Shown here: piece after piece, positions 29,619 to 38,148 of the stretch
Numbering within the stretch: the stretch's first letter is position 1
Layout of the letters: every line of letters begins with the position of its first letter
Assembly: GCA_949878425.1 (NCBI GenBank)
Contig: CATLAL010000021.1
Location: 1 to 44,265, forward strand
Source: an uncultured Oscillospiraceae bacterium
Lineage (GTDB): Bacteria; Bacillota; Clostridia; Oscillospirales; Oscillospiraceae
DNA length: 44,265 nucleotides
Reading direction: 5' to 3'
Notes under the pieces: model-generated
Database searches by the model: none
The model's input: the letters and a program-made list of their open reading frames with translations, nothing else
What the model was told of the DNA's origin: nothing
Position numbers and translations under genes: made by a program

Positions 29619-32600
29619 ATGGCAAGAAAGTTCAAATCCATGGACGGCAACAACGCGGCGGCGCATGTCTCGTACGCGTTCTCCGAGGTTGCGGCGATCT
29701 ACCCGATCACCCCGTCCAGCCCCATGGCCGACCTGGTTGACCAGTGGTCCGCCAACGGCCTGAAGAACATCTTCGGCACCCAGGTCAAGGTGGTGGAGAT
29801 GCAGTCCGAGGCCGGCGCCGCCGGCGCGGTACACGGCTCCCTGGGTGTTGGCGCCCTCACCAGCACATACACCGCGTCCCAGGGCCTGCTGCTCATGATC
29901 CCCAATATGTATAAGATCGCGGCTGAGCAGCTGCCCACCGTGTTCCATGTCTCCGCCCGCACCGTCTCCACCCACGCCCTGAACATCTTCGGCGACCACT
30001 CCGACGTCATGGCCTGCCGCCAGACCGGCTTCGCCATGCTGGCCGAAGGCAACGTGCAGGAAGTAATGGACCTGTCCCCCGTGGCCCATCTGGCCGCCAT
30101 CAGCGGCAAGGTGCCCTTTATCAACTTCTTCGACGGCTTCCGCACCTCCCACGAGATCCAGAAGGTGGCCGTGTGGGACTACGAGGACCTCAAGGACATG
30201 TGCGACATGGAGGCCGTGGAGGCCTTCCGCAAGCACGCCCTGAACCCGGAGCACCCCTCCACCCGGGGCTCCCACGAGAACGGCGATATCTTCTTCCAGC
30301 ACCGCGAGGCCTGCAACCGCTACTATGACGAGCTGCCCGCCGTTGTTGAGAAGTACATGGACAAGATCAACGCCAAGCTGGGCACCGACTACAAGCTCTT
30401 CAACTACTATGGCGCTCCCGACGCGGACCGCGTCATCATCGCCATGGGCTCCATCTGCGACGTGGCCGAGGAGGTCATCGACTACATGAACGCCCACGGC
30501 GAGAAGGTGGGCCTCATCAAGGTCCGCCTCTACCGCCCCTTTGCCGCGGACAGGCTCCTGACCGCCATCCCCGCCACGGCCAAGAAGATCGCCGTTCTGG
30601 ACCGGACCAAGGAGCCCGGCGCTCTGGGCGAGCCCCTGTATCTGGACGTGGTCTCCGCCCTGGCCAACGCCGGCAGGAACGACGTGAAGGTGATCGGCGG
30701 CCGCTACGGCCTGGGCAGCAAGGACACCCCGCCCTCCAGCGTCTTCGCCGTGTACAAGGAGCTGGCCCTGGCTGAGCCCCGCCGCCAGTTCACCATCGGC
30801 ATCGTGGACGATGTCACCGGCCTCTCCCTGCCCGAGGAGGCCGCTCCCAACACCGCCGCCGAGGGCACCATTGAGTGCAAGTTCTGGGGCCTGGGCGGCG
30901 ACGGCACCGTGGGCGCCAACAAGAACTCCATCAAAATCATCGGCGACCACACCGACAAGTATGTCCAGGCGTACTTCCAGTACGACTCCAAGAAGACCGG
31001 CGGCGTCACCATCAGCCACCTGCGCTTCGGTGACAAGCCCATCCGCTCCCCCTACTATATTAACAAGGCGGACTTCGTGGCCTGCCACAACCCCAGCTAT
31101 GTCACCAAGGGCTTCAAGATGGTCAACGACGTCAAGCCCGGCGGCGTGTTCATGATCAACTGCCAGTGGAACTTTGACGAGCTCTGCCACCACCTCAACG
31201 CCGAGGCCAAGCGGTATATCGCCAAGAACAGCATCCAGCTCTACACCATCAACGCCATCGACCTGGCCGCCCAGATCGGCATGGGCAAGCGCACCAACAC
31301 CATCCTCCAGTCCGCCTTCTTCACCCTGGCCAAAGTAATGCCCCAGGCCGAGGCCATCCAGTACATGAAGGACGCGGCCACCAAGAGCTACTCCAAGAAG
31401 GGCATGGACGTGGTGGAGATGAACCACAAGGCCATTGACGCCGGCGCCACCGCCTTCCAGAAGATTGACGTGCCCGCCGACTGGGCCAACGCCGCGGATG
31501 ACAAGGCCGCGCCCCAGCTCTCCGGCAAGGCGGAGCTGGTCACCATGGTCAAGGACATCCTGGAGCCCGTGGGCCGGATGGACGGCGACAGCCTGCCCGT
31601 CAGCGTCTTTGTGCCCCATGTGGACGGCCAGTTCGAGCTGGGCGCCTCCGCCTATGAGAAGCGGGGCGTGGCCGTCAGCGTCCCCGTGTGGGATCCGGCC
31701 AAGTGCATCCAGTGCAACACCTGCTCCTATGTCTGTCCCCACGCCACCATCCGCTCCTACGCCCTCACGGACGAGGAGGTCAAAAACGCCCCCGAGGGCC
31801 TCAAGACCGCGCCCATCAAGGCCGGCAAGGGCAAGGGCGTGTACACCTTCGCCATGGGCGTGAGCCCCCTGGACTGCATGGGCTGCGGCGTTTGCGTGGA
31901 GGCCTGCCTGGCCAAGGATAAGGCCATCAAGATGGTGCCCCAGGAGAGCCAGGCCGAGCAGGCCAAGGTCTGGGACTACCTGGTCCAGACCGCGCCCAAG
32001 CCCGACATGCAGGACAACACCGTCAAGGGCAGCCAGTTCAAGCAGCCCTACCTCCAGTTCTCCGGCTCCTGCGCCGGCTGCGCCGAGACCAGCTACGCCC
32101 GCCTCGTCACCCAGCTCTTCGGCGACCGGATGTATATCTCCAACGCCACCGGCTGCTCCTCCATCTGGGGCGGACCGGCCGCTACCAGCCCCTACTGCAC
32201 CAACAGCGAGGGCAAGGGTCCCGCGTGGTGCAACTCCCTCTTTGAGGACAACGCCGAGCACGGCCTGGGCATGTATATCGGCCAGAAGGCCATCCGCGCA
32301 TCCCTGGCGGAGGACACCAAGGCCCTCATCGCCATCGACTGGGCGCTTCCCGAGCTGAAGGAGGCCGCTCAGAAGTGGCTGGACACCATGGAGGACGGCG
32401 AGGCCAACCAGGCCGCTGCCAAGGCCTATATCGCCGCCCTGGAGCAGGGGATCTGCACCGTGGACGAGACCGTGGCTTTCACCTCCAGCCCCGAGGCCAA
32501 GAACGTCTTTGGCGACAAGGCCGCCGAGATGGCCGCCCACGCCCAGGAGCTGAAGGCCTCCGGCGCCAAGTACTGCGACTGCGACGCCTGCAAGCTGGTG

Positions 32601-33293
32601 GAGAAGATCCTCAGCAAGAAGGAGTACCTGAACAAGAAGTCCGTGTGGATCTTCGGCGGCGACGGCTGGGCCTACGACATCGGCTACGGCGGGCTGGACC
32701 ACGTGCTGGCCTCCGGCGAGGATGTGAACGTGTTCGTCTTTGATACCGAGGTCTACTCCAACACCGGCGGCCAGGCCAGCAAGGCCTCCAACATCGGCCA
32801 GGTGGCCCAGTTCGCCGCCGCCGGCAAGGAGATGAAGAAGAAGAGCCTCAGCGAGATCGCCATGCAGTACGGCTATGTGTACGTGGCCCAGGTGGCCATG
32901 GGCGCCAACACCGCTCAGACCATCAAGGCCATCACCGAGGCCGAGGCCTACCACGGCCCGTCCCTCATCATCGGCTACGCACCCTGCGAGATGCACTCCA
33001 TCAAGGGCGGCATGATGAACTGCCAGAAGGAGATCAAGAAGGCGGTTGAGTGCGGGTACTGGAACATGTTCCGCTTCAACCCCGCCCTGGCGGCGGAGGG
33101 CAAGAACCCCTTCACCCTGGACAGCAAGGCGCCCGCCGGCGGCTACCAGGAGTTCCTGATGAACGAGGCCCGCTACAACCGGCTGACCCGGGAGTTCCCC
33201 GAGCGCGCCGAGGTCCTCTTCAAGCGGAACGAAGAGGCCGCCAAGGAGCGCTACGAGCACCTGATGAAGCTGGTGGAGCTGTACCAGAAGTAA
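29619..33293 (+). CDS. nifJ: Pyruvate:ferredoxin (flavodoxin) oxidoreductase, NifJ type
   Basis: 1224 residues, the normal length for the single-chain enzyme. Domains in order: N-terminal pyrimidine-binding domain (YPITPSSPMADLVDQWSA, then ARTVSTHALNIFGDHSDVMA), transketolase C-like domain, the gamma domain (GLGGDGTVGANKNSIKIIGD), a ferredoxin domain with CIQCNTCSYVCPH (near 697) and CMGCGVCVEACLAKD (near 753), and the thiamine-diphosphate domain with CAGCAETSY and GDGWAYDIGYGG (near 1014). It turns pyruvate and CoA into acetyl-CoA, CO2 and reduced ferredoxin, the central step of clostridial fermentation. ATG 29,619 follows AGGAGGAGC. Codon use is strongly biased toward GC-ending codons, as expected of a highly expressed gene. 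Confidence 0.97.
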   Translation: MARKFKSMDGNNAAAHVSYAFSEVAAIYPITPSSPMADLVDQWSANGLKNIFGTQVKVVEMQSEAGAAGAVHGSLGVGALTSTYTASQGLLLMIPNMYKIAAEQLPTVFHVSARTVSTHALNIFGDHSDVMACRQTGFAMLAEGNVQEVMDLSPVAHLAAISGKVPFINFFDGFRTSHEIQKVAVWDYEDLKDMCDMEAVEAFRKHALNPEHPSTRGSHENGDIFFQHREACNRYYDELPAVVEKYMDKINAKLGTDYKLFNYYGAPDADRVIIAMGSICDVAEEVIDYMNAHGEKVGLIKVRLYRPFAADRLLTAIPATAKKIAVLDRTKEPGALGEPLYLDVVSALANAGRNDVKVIGGRYGLGSKDTPPSSVFAVYKELALAEPRRQFTIGIVDDVTGLSLPEEAAPNTAAEGTIECKFWGLGGDGTVGANKNSIKIIGDHTDKYVQAYFQYDSKKTGGVTISHLRFGDKPIRSPYYINKADFVACHNPSYVTKGFKMVNDVKPGGVFMINCQWNFDELCHHLNAEAKRYIAKNSIQLYTINAIDLAAQIGMGKRTNTILQSAFFTLAKVMPQAEAIQYMKDAATKSYSKKGMDVVEMNHKAIDAGATAFQKIDVPADWANAADDKAAPQLSGKAELVTMVKDILEPVGRMDGDSLPVSVFVPHVDGQFELGASAYEKRGVAVSVPVWDPAKCIQCNTCSYVCPHATIRSYALTDEEVKNAPEGLKTAPIKAGKGKGVYTFAMGVSPLDCMGCGVCVEACLAKDKAIKMVPQESQAEQAKVWDYLVQTAPKPDMQDNTVKGSQFKQPYLQFSGSCAGCAETSYARLVTQLFGDRMYISNATGCSSIWGGPAATSPYCTNSEGKGPAWCNSLFEDNAEHGLGMYIGQKAIRASLAEDTKALIAIDWALPELKEAAQKWLDTMEDGEANQAAAKAYIAALEQGICTVDETVAFTSSPEAKNVFGDKAAEMAAHAQELKASGAKYCDCDACKLVEKILSKKEYLNKKSVWIFGGDGWAYDIGYGGLDHVLASGEDVNVFVFDTEVYSNTGGQASKASNIGQVAQFAAAGKEMKKKSLSEIAMQYGYVYVAQVAMGANTAQTIKAITEAEAYHGPSLIIGYAPCEMHSIKGGMMNCQKEIKKAVECGYWNMFRFNPALAAEGKNPFTLDSKAPAGGYQEFLMNEARYNRLTREFPERAEVLFKRNEEAAKERYEHLMKLVELYQK

Positions 33294-33327
33294 AAGGAGA
33301 ACGCCTCCGGCGGCTTCTTCGTGGGGC

Positions 33328-33460
33328 CCCGCAAAGCGGGGCGCGCGCAAGCGGGTGCGAGCGTTTTGGCGAAGCCAAAATCTCGGCGGAGGGCGAATTT
33401 ACTTCGCCCAAGCATTTAAATCAACAGGGTTCCCGTGGGCGGCGCAGTCCGCCCACGGGA
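33328..33460. repeat. Hairpin cluster after nifJ
   Basis: Consecutive palindromes: CCCCGC-aaa-GCGGGG (33,328-33,342), TTTTGGC-gaa-GCCAAAA, GGGCGAA/TTCGCCC and TCCCGTGGGCGG-cgcagt-CCGCCCACGGGA (33,431-33,460). The last has a 12-bp stem and may end the nifJ transcript. Confidence 0.55.
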
Positions 33461-33465
33461 CCACC

Positions 33466-33493
33466 GCTACTTTTTCTTTCAAGAAAAAGTAGC
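33466..33493. repeat. Family C hairpin
   Basis: GCTACTTTTTCTT-tc-AAGAAAAAGTAGC, followed by CAAAAAGAGCTT. Both stem ends differ together from the copies at 11,798 and 17,340. Confidence 0.65.
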
Positions 33494-33552
33494 CAAAAAG
33501 AGCTTTATTCGAGAAGCTGCGCTTTTCTCTGTGTTTTATCCCCTGAGGACAG

Positions 33553-33590
33553 CAGCAGGCCCCCGGAAAATTCCTTCCGGGGGCCTGCTG
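33553..33590. terminator. Intrinsic terminator
   Basis: CAGCAGGCCCCCGGAA (33,553-33,568), a 6-nt loop, the exact complement (33,575-33,590) and then TGTTGTTT. It separates nifJ from the convergent ROK-family gene. Confidence 0.8.
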
Positions 33591-33603
33591 TGTTGTTTGT
33601 GAA

Positions 33604-33690
33604 GAAAGCGCAAGAAAATCACAAGCAAAACGAAGTTTTGCGCAAAAAGTTTTTCTTTTGATTCTTTTCTTTGTTCACAAAGAAAAGAAT
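33604..33690. repeat. Family C element with long A/T stem
   Basis: GCAAAAC-gaa-GTTTTGC, then CAAAAAGTTTTTCTTTTG and the 13-bp stem ATTCTTTTCTTTG-ttca-CAAAGAAAAGAAT (33,661-33,690). The reverse complement of this arrangement is found at 4434-4500. The last stem and its TTCA loop recur at 44,136. Confidence 0.65.
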
Positions 33691-33694
33691 GTAT

Positions 33695-33766
33695 GCCGCT
33701 GTGCCGCTGTGCCGCTGTGCCGCTGTGCCGCTGTGCCGCTATGCCGCTGTGCCGCTATGCCGCTGT
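33695..33766. repeat. 8-bp tandem repeat (nine units)
   Basis: Nine head-to-tail copies of GCCGCTGT; units six and eight read GCCGCTAT. The period is not a multiple of three. It sits 13 bp beyond the stop codon of the ROK-family gene, directly against the A/T hairpin ending at 33,690. Likely unstable in length. Confidence 0.9.
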
Positions 33767-33779
33767 GCGGTACATCCCC

Positions 33780-35159
33780 CTACCTGCCCGCAGGCAGGCT
33801 GGCGGCGGCCATGGACTGGCCCACCCGGCGGAACTTCTCATCCGGCAGCTCGGGAAGGATCTTCCCCTCCAGCTCCGGGTACTCGTCGGCGAGGACCTTC
33901 TTGGCTGTGGCGAGGATGAGGTCGCCGCCCTTGCCGCTCATCACCCGGCCCAGCAGCAGCACATGGCGGCAGCCGTAGAGGTCGTAGTAATAGGCCAGGG
34001 TGTGGCCCAGGTAGACGCCGATGGACTCGTAGACCTGGGCGGCGGCGGCGCTGCCCTCCTCCATCAGCTTCTGGACGGTTTTCAGCTTCTCGGCCGGGCT
34101 GGCGTTCTCATCCAGCTGGATGCCGGACCGGGGGGCCAGCTTGATGACGCCGTCCTGGGAGAAGTACTTCACGCCGCAGCCGATGTCGCCGCTCCACTCG
34201 TCCCGCATGGCGTCCGGCTGGGCGTCCACGGGGACAAAGGCCAGCTCGTTGAGCCAGCCGGTGATCCGGCCCGCCTCGTCCACGTAGCCCACGGCCTCGC
34301 TGGTGCCCATGGCGATGCCCAGGACGCTGGAGTCGTCCAGGCTCATGGCCCCGGCCAGGGCGGAGACGTCGCCGTCATTAATTATCGCGTAGGGCACGTC
34401 GCCGAAGGTGTCGGTAATGGCCCGGATGTAGATGTCCTTCACCTTGGCGTTGTAGACGTCCTCGGGGACCTGCAAGAAGAGGGAGGCCCGCATGGTGCGG
34501 TTGTTGATAAAGACGCCGGCGGAGCTGACGCCCACCGCGTCCACCCGGGGCATGTGCTCCGCGGCGGACTTCAGGGCGGCCACGATGCCCTGGTAGTGGT
34601 AGTCCGGGTCCGGGTTGGTCTTGGGGAACCAGACCACCTCCTCCGAGTACACGGTCTTTCCGTCCACCACGGCGGAGACCTTCCGGTCGCTTCCGCCAGC
34701 GTCAAAGCCGATGCGGCAGCCCTCCAGGTGCCCGCCGATGGCCTTGGGGTCGTCCTTGGCCTCCGGGACCTGGTCCGCCCAGAGCACCTCAAAGGGGCGC
34801 TCAAAGACGTTGGACATGAAGTCCCGGTCAAAGTCCCGCTCCCCGCCGGTGCTGTAGGCCTCCTTCAGATAGGTGTACAGGTCCCGGTCCCCGCTGACGT
34901 AGATCCGAAAGCCGCCCTTCATCCACAAAATGGTCTTTACCAGACGGTCTACGTAGTAGCGGTTGGCCTCCGCCATCTCCGGCGCGGAATGGATAAACGT
35001 GCGGCAGACAGCCATCTGGCCGTCCGCGCCCTCCACCGCCAGGGCCAGCGGCTTGTCCGCGCCGGCCAGAAAGGCGCGGTTAAAGGGCAGCAGGGGGATA
35101 AACTCCTGATCCAAGGGCGGGACATGCTTGAGCTCCACAGAGATCCCGAATCGTTTCAT
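33780..35159 (-). CDS. ROK-family protein with N-terminal extension
   Basis: 459 residues. From about residue 168 it reads as a ROK/ASKHA sugar-kinase fold: RIGFDAGGSDRKVSAVVDG (phosphate 1 loop), VDAVGVSSAGVFINN, AIINDGDVSALAGAM (catalytic Asp region), VLGIAMGTSEAVGYVD (phosphate 2) and LLLGRVMSGKGG (adenosine motif). The first about 165 residues are extra compared with a usual 300-residue ROK kinase and I cannot assign them. No helix-turn-helix is visible, so a kinase-like enzyme is more likely than a ROK repressor. The ATG has GGAGGCG upstream. A leader hairpin lies between the promoter and the start. Confidence 0.75.
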   Translation of the reverse strand: MKRFGISVELKHVPPLDQEFIPLLPFNRAFLAGADKPLALAVEGADGQMAVCRTFIHSAPEMAEANRYYVDRLVKTILWMKGGFRIYVSGDRDLYTYLKEAYSTGGERDFDRDFMSNVFERPFEVLWADQVPEAKDDPKAIGGHLEGCRIGFDAGGSDRKVSAVVDGKTVYSEEVVWFPKTNPDPDYHYQGIVAALKSAAEHMPRVDAVGVSSAGVFINNRTMRASLFLQVPEDVYNAKVKDIYIRAITDTFGDVPYAIINDGDVSALAGAMSLDDSSVLGIAMGTSEAVGYVDEAGRITGWLNELAFVPVDAQPDAMRDEWSGDIGCGVKYFSQDGVIKLAPRSGIQLDENASPAEKLKTVQKLMEEGSAAAAQVYESIGVYLGHTLAYYYDLYGCRHVLLLGRVMSGKGGDLILATAKKVLADEYPELEGKILPELPDEKFRRVGQSMAAASLPAGR

Positions 35160-35191
35160 AGAACGCCTCCTCCATTCGTATTTATCAGAGC

Positions 35192-35231
35192 CTGTTCAGC
35201 ATCTCTCCGCACACGTTGAGATGCTGAACAG
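35192..35231 (-). promoter_or_regulatory. Leader hairpin before the ROK-family gene
   Basis: CTGTTCAGCATCTC (35,192-35,205) and its exact complement (35,218-35,231) around 12 bases. It lies within the predicted 85-nt leader and lacks a T-run, so it could be an operator or an RNA control hairpin rather than a terminator of the upstream MATE gene. Confidence 0.5.
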
Positions 35232-35251
35232 ACTTTCAGGGACCTTGCTCT

Positions 35252-35280
35252 ATTGTACCACACTTTTCCCCGCCTGTCAG
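35252..35280 (-). promoter_or_regulatory. Promoter of the ROK-family gene
   Basis: On the minus strand CTGACA (35,275-35,280), a 17-bp spacer and TACAAT (35,252-35,257), immediately after the MATE stop. Confidence 0.6.
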
Positions 35281-35283
35281 CAG

Positions 35284-36696
35284 TTATTCCGCAGATTTCG
35301 TCAGTTCGGCCTCCTCCTGGCCGTTGTCAAAGCCGTGGACCCAGTCGCAGCAGAGGTAGTAGATCAGGTAGATGATGGAGCTGATGGTCCAGGTCAGTGG
35401 GTAGGCCCAGTAGATAAAGCCGATGTCGCCGAAAAGGCGCATCACCAGGGCGATGTAGGCGATCCGCAGGGCGCACCACACCGCCAGCATGATCACCATG
35501 GGCACAAAGGCCTTGCCAGCGCCACGGCAGACCGCAGCCACGGAGTGGGAGAAGGCCAGCAGGCCATAGAAGAGGGCCACCGTGTGGGCCTGGCGGACCC
35601 CCAGCTCAATGACGCCCGGCGTCTGGTCAAAGAGGCCGATGAGCCAGGGGGCGAAGAGGAAGCAGCATACGCCGATGGCCTCCGCCAGCAGCACCGCCGA
35701 GAGAATGCTGAAGAGGGAGCCTTTTTTGGCCCGCTCGTACTGCCGGGCCCCCAGGTTCTGGCTGATAAAGGTGGTGCTGGCCATGTTGAAGCTGGTGATG
35801 GGCAGGAAGGCAAAGCCCTCGATCTTGGCGTGGGCGCCGAAGGCGGCCATGGCCAGCTTGCCAAAGGAGTTGATCTGGGACTGAACCACCACGTTGGCCA
35901 GGGCGATCATGGAGTTCTGCACGCCGGAGGGAAGGCCAAAGCGGATGATCTGCCGCAAAATATCGCCATGAAACCGGATCTTCCGCACCTCTACGGTGAA
36001 GATGTTTCCCTTGCGGAGCAGATAGACCATGCACAGGCCCACGCTGGCCGCCTGGGAGAGCACGGTAGCCGCGGCGGCGGACCAGACCCCCCAGTGGAAC
36101 ACAGCGATGAAGAGCAGATCCAGCACCACGTTGAGAAGAGAGGAGAAGATCAGGTAGTAGAGGGGCCGCCGGCTGTCGCCCACGGCGTTCATAATGCTGC
36201 GGCAGATGTTGTACATCACCAGCGCCAGAGCGCCCATGAAGTAGTAGCGGAAGTAGGCCACCGCGTCCGGCATCACCTCCGGGTCCGTCTGCATCCAGCG
36301 CAGGATGGTGGGCGTAAAGGCCACGCCTACCACGGTCAGCACCACCCCGCTGACCAGGCCGAAGGCCATCATGGTGTGGACGGCCTGGGAGACCTTCTCC
36401 GGCTTGCCCGCGCCGAAGTAGCGGGAGATGACCACGCCGGCCCCCATGGCGGTGCCCATGAAAAAGCTGATGAGCAGAAAGATCAGCGCCCCCGAGGAGG
36501 TGACCGCCGCCAGAGCCTCCGTCCCCAGAAATTTGCCCACAATGAAGGCGTCCGCCGTGTTGTAGAGCTGCTGAAAGATCTGGCTGAGCAGGAGGGGCAT
36601 CGCAAAGCCGATCATCTGGGTGTAGAGGTTGCCTGTGGTCATGTCCTTTGTGGAATTGCGGCTGCCGCTTTCGCTGGGCTGCACCGAAGTTGCCAT
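35284..36696 (-). CDS. MATE-family efflux transporter
   Basis: 470 residues with about 12 membrane segments. The start of the transport domain reads MTTGNLYTQMIGFAMPLLLSQIFQQLYNTADAFIVG across about residues 19-54, characteristic of NorM/DinF-type clostridial MATE proteins. An ATG at 36,696 is used; a TTG at 36,708 is too close to the AAGGAGG site. It is a different branch from the MATE at 25,954: that one is MarR-linked and lacks the TADAFIVG segment. Substrate unknown. It is a single-gene unit with its own promoter. Confidence 0.92.
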   Translation of the reverse strand: MATSVQPSESGSRNSTKDMTTGNLYTQMIGFAMPLLLSQIFQQLYNTADAFIVGKFLGTEALAAVTSSGALIFLLISFFMGTAMGAGVVISRYFGAGKPEKVSQAVHTMMAFGLVSGVVLTVVGVAFTPTILRWMQTDPEVMPDAVAYFRYYFMGALALVMYNICRSIMNAVGDSRRPLYYLIFSSLLNVVLDLLFIAVFHWGVWSAAAATVLSQAASVGLCMVYLLRKGNIFTVEVRKIRFHGDILRQIIRFGLPSGVQNSMIALANVVVQSQINSFGKLAMAAFGAHAKIEGFAFLPITSFNMASTTFISQNLGARQYERAKKGSLFSILSAVLLAEAIGVCCFLFAPWLIGLFDQTPGVIELGVRQAHTVALFYGLLAFSHSVAAVCRGAGKAFVPMVIMLAVWCALRIAYIALVMRLFGDIGFIYWAYPLTWTISSIIYLIYYLCCDWVHGFDNGQEEAELTKSAE

Positions 36697-36742
36697 GTTT
36701 TTTCTCAAATCCTCCTTTGGCTTCTTTGAATTATCTGAGTTG

Positions 36743-36773
36743 ACTATACCACCTGGAGTGGGCTTTAAGTCAA
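36743..36773 (-). promoter_or_regulatory. Probable promoter of the second MATE gene
   Basis: On the minus strand TTGACT (36,768-36,773), a 19-bp spacer and TATAGT (36,743-36,748) with a TG one base before it, an extended -10 that can tolerate the long spacer. Confidence 0.45.
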
Positions 36774-36800
36774 TAGCTAGTTGATGATATGAGAGCTTGA

Positions 36801-36890
36801 TTGAAAAAGTGCAGCCTGCACTTTTTCAGTCAGCGGGCCGCTGACGCGCGAAGCGCGCTTTGCTCCCTGTGAAGCGCAGGCCAAGGCCGC
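36801..36890 (+). repeat. Three-hairpin intergenic repeat, family B copy 3
   Basis: TTGAAAAAGTGC/GCACTTTTTCA, CAGCGGGCCGCTG and CGCGC-gaa-GCGCG, followed by TTTGCTCCCTGTGAAG and AAGGCCGC. It is closest to the copy at 6729, with a shorter middle stem. It sits just past the 3' end of the carboxypeptidase gene. Confidence 0.7.
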
Positions 36891-36909
36891 AGACGCGGCT
36901 CCGGTTTCA

Positions 36910-37974
36910 TCACGCCATGCCGTAGAGCGCCACGTGGTCGTAGATGCACTGCCAGACGCCGCCGGCCTGGGCGGTGACGCAGATAAAGCGCCGGCCGGAG
37001 GCGTCCTGGGCCATACTGGCGGCGCAGTTGCCGGACTCGTTGATAAACCCTGTCTTGGCCCCCAGAAGCTCCACACCCTCTGGCATGTGGTCCTCAATCC
37101 TGCGGATGAACCAGTTGGACAGGGGCAGCCCCTCCGGGTGGGCCTCGCTGGGCGGGATGTCAAAGGTTTTCTGGGTCAGCACCTGGCGGCAGAGGTCGTT
37201 GTCCATGGCCGCCTTTAAAATGAGGGCCATATCATAGACCGGGCAGACGTTGTCTTCGCTGTACAATCCCACGCAGTTGGAGAAGCGGGCGCTCTCGGAG
37301 AGGCCCAGCTCCGCCGCCTTCCGGTTCATGAGCTCCACAAAGGCCTCCTGGGACCCGGCAACATAGTTGGCCAGAGCCAGGGAGGCGTCCGCCCCGGAGG
37401 GCAGGATGGCGCCATAGAAGAGCTCCCCCAGTGGGACGGCCTCCCCCGGCAGGAATCCGGCTACGGAGCAGTCGTTGGAGAAGCAGAAATCTGTAATTTC
37501 CTGGGTGACCGGGGCGGTGTCGTTGAGGTCGCCGATCTGCTCCGCCGCCACCAGAATGGTGAGGATCTTGGTCATGGAGGCGGGGCTGACCGCTGTATGG
37601 GAATCCTTTTCCGCCAGAACCGTGCCGCTGTCCAGGTCAATGAGGACGGCATAGCCGCTGGAGACCTCCTCCCCCAGCCGGACCGTGGAGGCGGTCTCCT
37701 GGGGGGAGAAGCGCTCCTCCGGTTCCGCCGCCGGCGGAGGCGGGTCCTCCTCCGCCGCCCGGGCGGTCATGGGCTGCTCCTCCGGCTCCGCCGCGGGGGC
37801 CCGCTGCCCGGCGAGCCACAGGAATGCTGCCAGCAGCGCCGCCGCCGGCAGCAGCGAGCGCAGCAGGAGTCTGCGCCGCCGGGCCCGCTGGCGCAGGCGG
37901 CGGGCCTGGATCCGCGCTGCCCGCCGGGCGGCGCGCTCCTCCTCGGAACTTGTGAATTGGTATTGATCTTCCAT
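36910..37974 (-). CDS. D-alanyl-D-alanine carboxypeptidase, N-terminally anchored
   Basis: 354 residues. An Arg-rich cytoplasmic head (residues 15-39) precedes a membrane segment (about 40-56) and a Pro/Glu-rich spacer (60-90). The serine peptidase S11 domain follows: the active-site motif is SMTK (133-136) and KTG is at 307-309. The middle motif reads SGA (193-195), where SxN is usual. It trims the terminal D-Ala from peptidoglycan stem peptides outside the membrane. Classical DacA proteins have a signal peptide and a C-terminal anchor; here the anchor is at the front. The ATG at 37,974 has GGAGAG upstream. Confidence 0.87.
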   Translation of the reverse strand: MEDQYQFTSSEEERAARRAARIQARRLRQRARRRRLLLRSLLPAAALLAAFLWLAGQRAPAAEPEEQPMTARAAEEDPPPPAAEPEERFSPQETASTVRLGEEVSSGYAVLIDLDSGTVLAEKDSHTAVSPASMTKILTILVAAEQIGDLNDTAPVTQEITDFCFSNDCSVAGFLPGEAVPLGELFYGAILPSGADASLALANYVAGSQEAFVELMNRKAAELGLSESARFSNCVGLYSEDNVCPVYDMALILKAAMDNDLCRQVLTQKTFDIPPSEAHPEGLPLSNWFIRRIEDHMPEGVELLGAKTGFINESGNCAASMAQDASGRRFICVTAQAGGVWQCIYDHVALYGMA

Positions 37975-38070
37975 GGTATGTTCTCTCCAGTTATGCCGCA
38001 CGCAGACGGGTATACTCCAGTTAGCCGGGACAAGGGCCTAGAGCAGTCATCAGAATTTGTACTATGGTGT

Positions 38071-38137
38071 AGGGGCGAGCCCGCCCGCTTCTAACGGAAG
38101 CTTTGGGGTATCGTGCGGGCGAGGGGTGCTCGCCCCT
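38071..38137. repeat. Long-range inverted repeat between carboxypeptidase and thrC genes
   Basis: AGGGGCGAGC (38,071-38,080) and GCTCGCCCCT (38,128-38,137), with inner CCCGC/GCGGG pairs. It could be a terminator for the thrC transcript. No gene lies in 37,975-38,148. Confidence 0.5.
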
Positions 38138-38148
38138 GCAAACGCAGG

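Noticed and set aside
29592..33350. Open frame of 1252 codons on the minus strand opposite nifJ
   Set aside because: It lies exactly antisense to a fully conserved enzyme and is rich in Val, Gly, His and Leu as expected from high third-position GC. It shows no motif.
33695..33766. CRISPR-like array
   Set aside because: The 8-bp units are head to tail with no spacers; it is a simple tandem repeat.
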